NCBI RefSeq assembly: GCF_904846705.1
Contig: NZ_CAJHBS010000023.1
Span: forward strand, 1 to 56,406
Origin: Psychrobacter sp. Pi2-52
Lineage (GTDB): Bacteria; Pseudomonadota; Gammaproteobacteria; Pseudomonadales; Moraxellaceae
Direction: 5' to 3'
DNA: 56,406 nt
Shown here: piece after piece, positions 18,310 to 28,477 of the stretch
Numbering within the stretch: position 1 is the first letter of the stretch
Layout of the letters: every line of letters starts with the position of its first letter
Made by a program: the position numbers and the translations under genes
The notes under the pieces: generated by a model
What the model saw: only the letters and a program-made list of their open reading frames with translations
The model's database searches: none
What the model was told of the DNA's origin: nothing

Positions 18310-19329
18310 ATGACAGCAATTTATTTTCCAAATAAGTGCGATGAAGCAGCAGTTTTTAGTTTTTGTAATGAAATAAATGCCTGCTCGGGGCAAGAGAAGA
18401 TAGTAATAGATTTTTCAAGAATGGGCAGAGTGGAGCCTTTCACTATGATATATATAGTCAAATTCATTGGAGAATTTAATCGAGAAAATGAAAAAACAGT
18501 AATCCAGTGTTTTGGATATGAAAGCAAAGAATACGCAGCTAATATGGGGTTTTTTAAAGCATTTGGCTTAAACCATGGAAAAGCGCCAAGCTCTACTCAA
18601 GGTAATAGTAGGTTCATACCATTCACCATCATGTCGGTTCACACCATCAATGATGAAGCAGGCAAAAATTGGATGTCTGGACAAGACGTTATTGAAAAGC
18701 GCTCCAAGCAGTTAGCTGAAATTCTTTCTCAAGAAGAAGGTACAACCTTAGTTGATACACTAACTTATTCAATCCGAGAAATTATGCGTAATGTGTATGA
18801 ACATAGTCACTCAGAGAAAATAGCATACTGTGCGCAATATTGGCCTACATATCATAAAGTAGAAATATCCATTGCTGACAAAGGAATAGGTTTAAGAAAG
18901 TCTTTGAAAAATAACCCTTTCATTGATATTGAAAGTGACTCAGATGCTATTCAACAAGCGTTAATGCCAGCAATTTCTAGCAAAAATTATGAGGGTAACA
19001 GTATAGATAAAGATGACCCTTGGCATAATTCTGGTTTTGGATTATATATGAGTAGTCGAATTTGTCGTTTAGGTGGCTCATTTCTAATATGTAGCGGTAG
19101 TCATGGAATCAAACTTACTACAGCAGAAAAAGAACATATGGAGTTGAATCATTTTTGCTCAGGAACCGTTGTTAGAATGGTTTTAGACACAAGCAAATTG
19201 ACTGAGCTAACCTCTATGCTGACCATGTTTAGAGAAGATGGGTATGAAATAGCAAAAAATATAAAAGGCGTAGGTATGTACACTGCTTCCGCAGCCTCAC
19301 AGATGCTATCTAGAGACTTCAAAAAGTAA
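18310..19329 (+). CDS. Fused STAS-like and GHKL-ATPase domain protein of unknown role
   Basis: This is a 339-residue soluble protein with no membrane segment. Residues about 1-95 look like a STAS or anti-sigma-antagonist-type alpha/beta domain (IVIDFSRMGRVEPF, then NMGFFKAFGL). Residues about 145-295 are a GHKL ATP-binding fold: N box REIMRNVYEHS (156-166), G1 DKGIGL (190-195), G2 NSGFGLYM (240-247). There is no phosphoacceptor-histidine (H-box) or receiver domain, so it is not an ordinary sensor kinase. Candidate roles are a serine-kinase-like switch acting on its own STAS domain, or an accessory defence-type ATPase; both are inference. Two 60-base lines I counted by hand are 35% and 33% G+C, lower than a line in neighbouring lplA (52%), which hints at transfer. 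An AAAGGAAA ribosome-binding site precedes ATG. Confidence 0.75.
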   Translation: MTAIYFPNKCDEAAVFSFCNEINACSGQEKIVIDFSRMGRVEPFTMIYIVKFIGEFNRENEKTVIQCFGYESKEYAANMGFFKAFGLNHGKAPSSTQGNSRFIPFTIMSVHTINDEAGKNWMSGQDVIEKRSKQLAEILSQEEGTTLVDTLTYSIREIMRNVYEHSHSEKIAYCAQYWPTYHKVEISIADKGIGLRKSLKNNPFIDIESDSDAIQQALMPAISSKNYEGNSIDKDDPWHNSGFGLYMSSRICRLGGSFLICSGSHGIKLTTAEKEHMELNHFCSGTVVRMVLDTSKLTELTSMLTMFREDGYEIAKNIKGVGMYTASAASQMLSRDFKK

Positions 19330-19378
19330 ACTTAATACAAAGCATATATAAATAACACCAACACCGCGAACAAAAAAA

Positions 19379-19401
19379 CGGCGAGATAATCAATCTCGCC
19401 G
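19379..19401 (-). terminator. Strong terminator of fadH
   Basis: A 9-bp perfect stem (CGGCGAGAT and ATCTCGCCG) with a 5-nt loop. On the minus strand it is followed by a run of seven T, so it ends the leftward fadH transcript. It may also stop read-through from the STAS-GHKL gene. Confidence 0.85.
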
Positions 19402-19423
19402 CTTTGATATTTAACTTAAAACC

Positions 19424-21962
<2,539 letters not shown>

Positions 21963-23627
21963 ATGACAGATTTCCATACAGGTCTTGGCAAGAACGCCGC
22001 CAACCATCAACCACTTACCCCTATTGATTTTATCATTCGCAGCGCTCAAGTTTATCCTAATAAGACTGCCATCATCTATGACGACCTAGAACACAATAAC
22101 CTTACTCAGACATGGCAACAGACCTATACTCGCTGTCGTCAACTGGCTGATGGCCTGCGCAAGTTGGGTATCGATAAAAATGATACCGTAGCCGTGATGC
22201 TGCCAAACACGCCTGCGATGGTCGAATGCGCCTTTGGTGTGCCGATGTCAGGCGGTGTCCTCTGTACCCTCAACACCCGACTCGATATTAATGCGCTTAC
22301 CTTTTGTTTGCAGCATTCCGAAGCAAAGGTTTTAATCTTAGATAGCGAATTTGCTGAGCATGCTGAGATTATCGATGAGACCTTCCCAAACCTCATTGTC
22401 ATTCACGCGACCGATCATGCTATCGATGTCGAGCCGTTTGGACAGATGAGCTATGTAGCATTAGTTGCCAGTTCAGACAGCTTGGATAATTGGGAGATGC
22501 CGAAAGATGAATGGGATGCCATTGCGCTAAATTATACCTCTGGGACGACAGGCAAGCCTAAAGGCGTGGTCTATCATCATCGTGGTGCAACTCTCAATGC
22601 TATCTCTAATATTTTAGATTGGGACATGCCCAAGCACCCGATGTATCTGTGGACGCTGCCGCTGTTTCACTGTAACGGCTGGTGCTTTCCGTGGACCATC
22701 GCTGAACGTGCTGGGGTCAATGTATGCTTGAGAAAAATTGATGCTGATTTGATATTGCAGCTGATTGCCAAGCATCAAGTTAGCCATTATTGCTCTGCGC
22801 CAGTCGTGCACAATATGATTGCTGGCGGCAAACCAGAGTATAAAGAAGCTATCACCCATATGGTCAAAGGCTGGGTCGCTGGTGCACCGCCGTCCGAAAC
22901 CATGCTGGCCGCAATGGAAGCAATGGGCTTTCATATCTCGCATGTCTACGGTCTCACTGAAGTATATGGGCCAGTGACGGTTTGTGCTGAGCAGGAAGAA
23001 TGGAATGAGATTGATGTGGCTACCCGTGCCCAAAAGAAATCACGTCAAGGCGTAACGTCACACTTGATGGCAGGGTTTGAAGTATTTAAGCAAGGTACTA
23101 CCGAGCCAGTCGCCGCTGACGGGGAAGAGATGGGCGAGCTGGCGCTACGTGGCAATATGGTAATGAAAGGCTATCTAAAAAGCCGCAAGGCTACCGAAGA
23201 AGCATTCGCTGATGGCTGGTTCCGCACGGGTGATTTGGGTGTTAAGTACCCTGATGGTTATATCAAAATCATGGACAGACTAAAAGATATCATCATTTCA
23301 GGCGGTGAGAACATCTCTAGTATCGAGGTAGAAAACGTCTTGTATAAACTACCTGCGATTGAGAGCTGTGCCGTCGTCGCCGCGCCACATGATAAATGGG
23401 GCGAAGTCCCCGTTGCCTTTATCGAGATTCACGCCGGTAGTACTCTGCAACGTGATACGGTGATGGAACATTGTAGTCAGCACCTAGCAGGTTTTAAAGT
23501 GCCAAAATATATTGTTTTTGCAGAAATACCTAAGACCAGTACCGGTAAAGTGCAAAAATTTGAGCTACGCCAAGCAGCAAAATCATTGGCACACGAAACG
23601 CCAAAAGTAACCGCTAGTGTGAAATAA
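21963..23627 (+). CDS. AMP-dependent acyl-CoA synthetase
   Basis: This is a 554-residue ANL-superfamily ligase that activates a carboxylic acid to its CoA ester. Motifs are [18 protein letters not shown] near residue 183, YGLTEVYGP near 330, WFRTGDLGV near 420, and the catalytic lysine in PKTSTGKVQKFELR near 525. TLPLFHCNGWCFPW is typical of the medium-chain/branched-chain and DmdB-like acyl-CoA ligase group rather than FadD. The likely substrate is a medium-chain or modified fatty acid, with methylthiopropionate also possible. A good AAAGGA site precedes ATG. It is transcribed divergently from fadH. Confidence 0.88.
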   Translation: MTDFHTGLGKNAANHQPLTPIDFIIRSAQVYPNKTAIIYDDLEHNNLTQTWQQTYTRCRQLADGLRKLGIDKNDTVAVMLPNTPAMVECAFGVPMSGGVLCTLNTRLDINALTFCLQHSEAKVLILDSEFAEHAEIIDETFPNLIVIHATDHAIDVEPFGQMSYVALVASSDSLDNWEMPKDEWDAIALNYTSGTTGKPKGVVYHHRGATLNAISNILDWDMPKHPMYLWTLPLFHCNGWCFPWTIAERAGVNVCLRKIDADLILQLIAKHQVSHYCSAPVVHNMIAGGKPEYKEAITHMVKGWVAGAPPSETMLAAMEAMGFHISHVYGLTEVYGPVTVCAEQEEWNEIDVATRAQKKSRQGVTSHLMAGFEVFKQGTTEPVAADGEEMGELALRGNMVMKGYLKSRKATEEAFADGWFRTGDLGVKYPDGYIKIMDRLKDIIISGGENISSIEVENVLYKLPAIESCAVVAAPHDKWGEVPVAFIEIHAGSTLQRDTVMEHCSQHLAGFKVPKYIVFAEIPKTSTGKVQKFELRQAAKSLAHETPKVTASVK

Positions 23628-23674
23628 AACGGCAACTTATTAAGTCATATCATCAATCAACACCCATTAAAAAT

Positions 23675-23702
23675 GGTCAGCGATATATAGCTGACCTTTT
23701 TT
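23675..23702 (+). terminator. Intrinsic terminator of the acyl-CoA synthetase gene
   Basis: GGTCAGC and GCTGACC flank an 8-nt loop and are followed by six T. Confidence 0.9.
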
Positions 23703-23723
23703 CGAGTGCTAGCCTATTTATAC

Positions 23724-23831
23724 TATAGTTGGTTCAATATAATTTGGAGACAAGGAAGCCAAGTGAAAGTACTACAAATAGTAGAGTAAACGAGGCTGAC
23801 ACCGTATCCAATTTATAGAGAACTAACTATA
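23724..23831. repeat. 108-bp inverted-repeat element (MITE or REP-like)
   Basis: The left end TATAGTTGGTTC and the reverse complement of the right end, TATAGTTAGTTC, match at 11 of 12 positions, and the similarity continues inward (AATTTGG against AAATTGG). The middle has a short palindrome, TACTA-CAAA-TAGTA. There is no coding capacity. The right end sits directly against the stop codon of the DUF6691-type gene. It resembles short non-autonomous elements that are abundant in Psychrobacter genomes, which I recall but could not check. Only one copy occurs in this window. Confidence 0.65.
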
Positions 23832-24251
23832 TTAGCCAAGCTTAGGCTCAAGCCATTGATAAACTAGCATTCCTATAATCATGGCAGGAATAAACACATA
23901 GGCTTGCCATTGGCCAGTACCGAGCAATACAATTCCTGGTCCTGGACAGATACCAACCAGCCCCCAGCCGATACCGAACAACATCGCACCGATAAGCAAT
24001 TTTTTATTAATGACAGTTTTGCTCGGCATATCAATTGGTGTGCCAATCCAACTGCTCTGTTGACGCTTTGCCAATCGTACACCGAAAAACGCCACTATCA
24101 GGCCACCGCCCATCACAAGAGCAAGGGAGATATCCCATGCGCCAAATACGTCCAAAAACCCTTGTACCTTTATAGGATCGGTCATACCTGACACCAGTAG
24201 TCCGAGTCCAAACAGCAGTCCTGCTAGCAATCCGATTATATTTTTTAGCAT
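23832..24251 (-). CDS. YeeE/YedE-family membrane protein, DUF6691 half (PmpB-like)
   Basis: This is a 139-residue membrane protein with four hydrophobic segments. The pattern LVSGMTDPIKVQGFLDVFG near residues 20-38 and GWGLVGICPGPGIVLL near 96-111 is the second partner of split YeeE/YedE transporters, which move thiosulfate or persulfide sulfur across the inner membrane. The central pore cysteine is in GICPGP. It lies 98 bp after its partner gene on the same strand, so the pair is probably one operon. Its stop codon abuts a repeat element, so the native downstream sequence has been replaced. Confidence 0.85.
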   Translation of the reverse strand: MLKNIIGLLAGLLFGLGLLVSGMTDPIKVQGFLDVFGAWDISLALVMGGGLIVAFFGVRLAKRQQSSWIGTPIDMPSKTVINKKLLIGAMLFGIGWGLVGICPGPGIVLLGTGQWQAYVFIPAMIIGMLVYQWLEPKLG

Positions 24252-24349
24252 CGTCGTATCTCACTATTATTATCTTTTATTAACCATCGTATGTCGTTCG
24301 CATATGAGTCCGACCATCAGTCTTCATCTGGCAATATGCCATGAGTTCG

Positions 24350-24787
24350 CTATATCAAGCCTAATACATGACGACCGATATAAACGGTCACAATCCCAAA
24401 CAGCATAAAGGTGACGGTCGCTGCCAATGACCGTGGAGACAGCCGTGCATTACCGCAGATGCCATGTCCACTCGTGCATCCAGAACCTAAACGCGTGCCA
24501 AAGCCGACCAGTAACCCTGCACCAATCAATAATGGCAAAGAGCTACTGATAGCTACCTCAGGTAGTGGTCTTGCCAACTGATATAGTAGTGGTGAGATGA
24601 CTAAGCCCAGTATAAATAGCACCTGCCACATCTCTACACGCTTGGGTTTTAGTAAGCTTGAAAAAATACCACTGATACCTGCTATACGGCCAATACCTAG
24701 CAGTAAGATAACCGTCGCTATGCCTAGCATTAGACCTCCTACCAAGGAGATCGGCGTAAATGCTTGCCAGTCTATTTGTATGCTCAT
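24350..24787 (-). CDS. YeeE/YedE-family membrane protein, first half (PmpA-like)
   Basis: This is a 145-residue membrane protein with about four hydrophobic segments. The diagnostic motif GTRLGSGCTSGHGICGNARL near residues 96-115 contains the conserved cysteines of the YeeE/YedE sulfur transporters. It pairs with the gene at 23832. In other proteobacteria such pairs often sit with a persulfide dioxygenase and a BigR-type repressor; neither is present here, so its role in sulfur uptake or sulfide handling is inferred from family alone. Confidence 0.87.
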   Translation of the reverse strand: MSIQIDWQAFTPISLVGGLMLGIATVILLLGIGRIAGISGIFSSLLKPKRVEMWQVLFILGLVISPLLYQLARPLPEVAISSSLPLLIGAGLLVGFGTRLGSGCTSGHGICGNARLSPRSLAATVTFMLFGIVTVYIGRHVLGLI

Positions 24788-24875
24788 AACGGACTACCTA
24801 ATTAAGTTTATTAAATGCGTGCTTAAATATTAATTTATAAAAATACATTATATTATAAAACATAATAAAAAGGTA

Positions 24876-24920
24876 AAAAAATACTGAACCTAGCATGACA
24901 CTAATGGTTCAGTATTTTTT
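24876..24920 (-). terminator. Bidirectional terminator downstream of the aminotransferase gene
   Basis: AAAAAATACTGAACC and GGTTCAGTATTTTTT form a 15-bp perfect stem. It lies between the aminotransferase stop and the YeeE gene and separates two leftward transcripts. Confidence 0.85.
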
Positions 24921-25021
24921 ATAACTGTAAAGACTCTACTGTAAAGGCTTTAAAAAAGGCGGTGAAAAAACTTAATAAGCTATCATATTACTGTCTTTAT
25001 CAGCCCTCTTAATTGGTATTT

Positions 25022-26158
25022 TTACTGACCCAGCACTTTATCAAGTGCCGTTTCAAAACGCGCTACTGTGCCATCGATATCAGTCAATTTATCCAAGCCA
25101 AACAGACCTAAACGGAAAGTCTTAAAGTTATCAGGCTCGCCCACTTTCAATGGTACGCCAGCCGCGATTTGCACTCCGATTTCAGCAAACGCACTACCTT
25201 TATGCATGTCATCACGATCAGTATAAGAGACGACAACGCCAGGTGCTTTAAAACCTTCAGCAGCGACGCTCTCAACGCCCTTGGCTTCTAATACTTCACG
25301 GATACGTTTGCCAAGTGTCCACTGCGCATCACACAATTTATCAAAACCGATTGCTTTGGCTTCATTCACGGCATCACGGAACTGACGTAAGCTGTCTGTC
25401 GGCATAGTCGCATGGTACGCATGACCGCCATTTTCGTAAGCACGCATGATGTTTAGCCATTGCTTTAGGTCGATACTAAAGCTATCAGATTCAGTACTGT
25501 CCACTTTTTTGACAGCAGCGTCGCTTAGCATGACCAAGCCAGCGCCCGGCGTACTGCTCCAGCCTTTTTGCGGTGCGCTAATCAGTACATCGATGCCCAA
25601 TGCCTTCATATCTAGCCATACGCAGCCCGAAGCAATACAGTCAATGACTAACAATCCGCCGACGCTATGCACAGCTTCGCTCAACGCTTTGATATAGTCA
25701 TCTGACAAGATGATACCCGATGAGGTTTCGACATGCGGGGCAAATACCACTGCTGGCTTTTCTTCTTTGATTTTGGCTACGGCAACGTCGATATCGACTG
25801 GAGCAAACGGCTTTGGCGACTCACTATCATCGCTACGATTGGCGGTGAGGACTGTAGATGATTTGGCGATTTTGCCTTTTTCTAAGATTTGCGTCCAACG
25901 ATAGCTGAACCAGCCATTACGAATGATTAGGCAGTCTTCATCGTTTGCCAACTGACGAGCGACTGCTTCCATACCATAAGTACCAGAACCAGGAACGATC
26001 ACCACGGCGTCCGCGTTATACACAGATTTTAGGTCACTAGATAGGTCGTTCATCACTTGCTGAAAGGCTTTTGACATATGGTTCAGCGCACGATCGGTGT
26101 AAACCACTGAATACTCTAATAAGCCGTTTGGATCGATATCTTGACGTAATGCAGGCAT
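25022..26158 (-). CDS. Class V aminotransferase (alanine--glyoxylate / serine--pyruvate type)
   Basis: This is a 378-residue PLP enzyme. PGSGTYGMEAVARQL near residue 56 is the phosphate-binding region, HVETSSGI near 140 and VIDCIASG near 170 supply the aspartate, and the Schiff-base lysine is in SAPQKGWSS near 196. The pattern fits the AGXT/SPT branch, which transfers amino groups from serine or alanine to glyoxylate or pyruvate. Exact substrates are not readable. The N-terminus is short but complete (a DPNGLLEYS-type start). A GAGTGTT-type weak ribosome-binding site precedes ATG. It is a single-gene unit. Confidence 0.87.
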   Translation of the reverse strand: MPALRQDIDPNGLLEYSVVYTDRALNHMSKAFQQVMNDLSSDLKSVYNADAVVIVPGSGTYGMEAVARQLANDEDCLIIRNGWFSYRWTQILEKGKIAKSSTVLTANRSDDSESPKPFAPVDIDVAVAKIKEEKPAVVFAPHVETSSGIILSDDYIKALSEAVHSVGGLLVIDCIASGCVWLDMKALGIDVLISAPQKGWSSTPGAGLVMLSDAAVKKVDSTESDSFSIDLKQWLNIMRAYENGGHAYHATMPTDSLRQFRDAVNEAKAIGFDKLCDAQWTLGKRIREVLEAKGVESVAAEGFKAPGVVVSYTDRDDMHKGSAFAEIGVQIAAGVPLKVGEPDNFKTFRLGLFGLDKLTDIDGTVARFETALDKVLGQ

Positions 26159-26513
26159 TGAACACTCCTAGTGTATGGTTAGATAATATGCGACATGGAT
26201 TAGATAGCACTATAATCAAGTACTATTATTTGATGGTGAGGTCTTGCGCTGTCTAGAGATGCATTATTTTTAAACAAATAAAAAATAACGAACACTGATG
26301 AGGTCTACTAACGTGAAGCTAATATATTTATAGTCATATTACGAGCAAACACCAGCACATATCTTGACCTAAGCCATCCATGAGAGCTTGATATTAGCAC
26401 TGATACTGAAGGTTGACAACGATACGCTCAGGCAACGATATGACTTGCGCTATCGAGCATTTATTGGTAGGTATTGGTTGATAAGTTTTGATTTAAAAGC
26501 CACGATAAAAACA
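26159..26513. other. Intergenic region between hemA and the aminotransferase gene
   Basis: 355 bp without a supported gene. It should carry the aminotransferase promoter. I see no clear terminator for hemA here. Confidence 0.4.
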
Positions 26514-27926
26514 TCAATGCCCTCGATGAGCATCTTGTAGTCCTGACACCACGAAGTCTAGCAACTCACTATCGCCTTCACGTGCGGCTTTGCGCATCAG
26601 TTTCGATGGTGCATGGGTCAATGTTTGGGTCAAACGTCGTGACAGCTCAGTGATGATATCTTCTGGACTGACATCGTCCTGTTGCAGCTTAGCAATAGAC
26701 TCATGCAGCAGCTTATCCACCTGACCTTGAGTACACGCGCGGTACTGCTGAATATCTTTACCAACTTGGCGAACCTGAAAGCGACGGTCTATCTCGACCA
26801 CCAATTGACTGACTAACAGTTCAGCATCCACTGCGGCTTGGCGACGCTGCTCGATATTACCTGCAATCACATGCTGCAAATCATCGACAGAGTACAGATA
26901 AACATCATCAATGCGGCTAATAGTCGAATCGATATCGCGCGGTACGGCCAGATCTATCATAAGCATCGGCTGATAACGGCGACGTTTTAGCGCTTGTATG
27001 GTCATTGTCTTATCAATCAACAAATCCATACTGCCACTACAACTGCTAACGATATCGGCTTCCGCCAATACTTGCGGTAATTCTTGTAAGGGTCTAACGT
27101 CTACGCGGCGATTAGGGCCACGTAGCTCAGCCGCCAAGGCTTCGGCACGTTCGGAATTACGGTTACAGATAATGACTCGTCCGACCCCTAGCCCTGCGAT
27201 ATGTGTAGCAACTAAGCGATTCATCTCACCTGCGGCAACGACCAAAAGCGTGCGACTGGGTAAATCATCAAATATTTGTGTGACCAATTTGGCGGCGGCA
27301 AAGCTAAGCGATACAGCCTGCGCGCCAACCTGCGTCTCGTTACGCACTCGTTTGGCAGCAGCGAACACTTGATCGATGATCCAGCCGAGCTGATTACTGA
27401 GTACTTTTTGGTCTTGAGCCAGATGCACAGAGTTTTTGATTTGGCCGAGAATCTGCGGCTCGCCCAGTATCATAGAGTCCAGACCAGCAGCTACTCTTAA
27501 CCAATGAGTCAGTGCATGAGTATCACGATGTACATAGAGATAAGGATCAATATCAACGAGTGGCAATTGCTTGAAGTCAGCCAGCCACGTTTTGATTTTG
27601 GTAATATGTGCACTAATCGCAGCAGATGAGATATTCATGCTACTACTAAAAGTATTGTTGGATGATGATTGGCCAGTAGCTTTGACATCTTGCACATTGG
27701 ATGATTGTGAGTCAGATATTTGGCCGTTAGCATGATGCGACGTTGAAGTGTGCGGCACTAGCGCATAGATTTCGGTGCGGTTACAAGTAGAGACGATCAC
27801 GCTACCATCAGTAAATGCTTCTATTTGTTTGAGTGCGACATTTACATCGTCACCCACAAGCGCCAAGCGCTCTCGCAGAGCGACTGGTGCAGTTTTGTGA
27901 TTGACCCCAATGACCACTAATCTCAT
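26514..27926 (-). CDS. hemA: Glutamyl-tRNA reductase
   Basis: The enzyme reduces glutamyl-tRNA(Glu) to glutamate-1-semialdehyde with NADPH, the first step of heme synthesis by the C5 route; hemL later in this window does the next step. The catalytic cysteine is C48 in STCNRTEIY. AGLDSMILGEPQILGQIK near residue 145 and VVAAGEMNRLVATH near 210 mark the active site and NADPH fold. The 470-residue length is more than the E. coli form (418) because of a Ser/Asn/Gln-rich insertion at about residues 58-105, right after the catalytic domain loop. It is divergent from the TPR-lolB-ispE block, the same arrangement as in Pseudomonas. Confidence 0.96.
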   Translation of the reverse strand: MRLVVIGVNHKTAPVALRERLALVGDDVNVALKQIEAFTDGSVIVSTCNRTEIYALVPHTSTSHHANGQISDSQSSNVQDVKATGQSSSNNTFSSSMNISSAAISAHITKIKTWLADFKQLPLVDIDPYLYVHRDTHALTHWLRVAAGLDSMILGEPQILGQIKNSVHLAQDQKVLSNQLGWIIDQVFAAAKRVRNETQVGAQAVSLSFAAAKLVTQIFDDLPSRTLLVVAAGEMNRLVATHIAGLGVGRVIICNRNSERAEALAAELRGPNRRVDVRPLQELPQVLAEADIVSSCSGSMDLLIDKTMTIQALKRRRYQPMLMIDLAVPRDIDSTISRIDDVYLYSVDDLQHVIAGNIEQRRQAAVDAELLVSQLVVEIDRRFQVRQVGKDIQQYRACTQGQVDKLLHESIAKLQQDDVSPEDIITELSRRLTQTLTHAPSKLMRKAAREGDSELLDFVVSGLQDAHRGH

Positions 27927-28477
27927 TATCGATAGACCATAAACATGACGCTCAGTTGCCCCTTACGCTATCTTATTATTTTTAAAAGACAGTTTTTGAC
28001 GACAGCGCTAAAAAGGAAGACCCTAAAAACCGCCTATTATATCATTATTGCAGGCTTTAATTAACACTCACCCATCTATGATAACCATATCTCTGTATCT
28101 GGTCGCAAATGTAACAAATCAACTACTCATACGATTTATAAAATCAATAGCTGGGTTTTGACTTCTGGTCAATAATATAATTTTAAATCATTCGCTTACT
28201 CTATCTTAACTTGTTATATTTCTATAATATTCAGTTCGACAGACCTATCTATATTTAATTATCTTCAGTATCGTTCTTTGGTAACGTACTCGCTACTAGT
28301 AGCATATTCATACGGTCAGACATGCCACTATCTGAGTAACACGGATGCTATTGTTTATCTCATCGGTCTACTCTTATAATGTTTGTCATGGGTACATATT
28401 GCCAATATCTAACTTGAAATGATTAAAACAAACTTGCCTTATCTGTGTAGGTAAACCATGGGCGAATACGGCTATCT
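27927..28477. other. Divergent promoter region between hemA and the TPR gene
   Basis: About 550 bp, strongly AT-rich, with no supported gene or strong hairpin. It should contain both promoters. The TPR start might lie later, in which case this gap would be longer. Confidence 0.45.
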
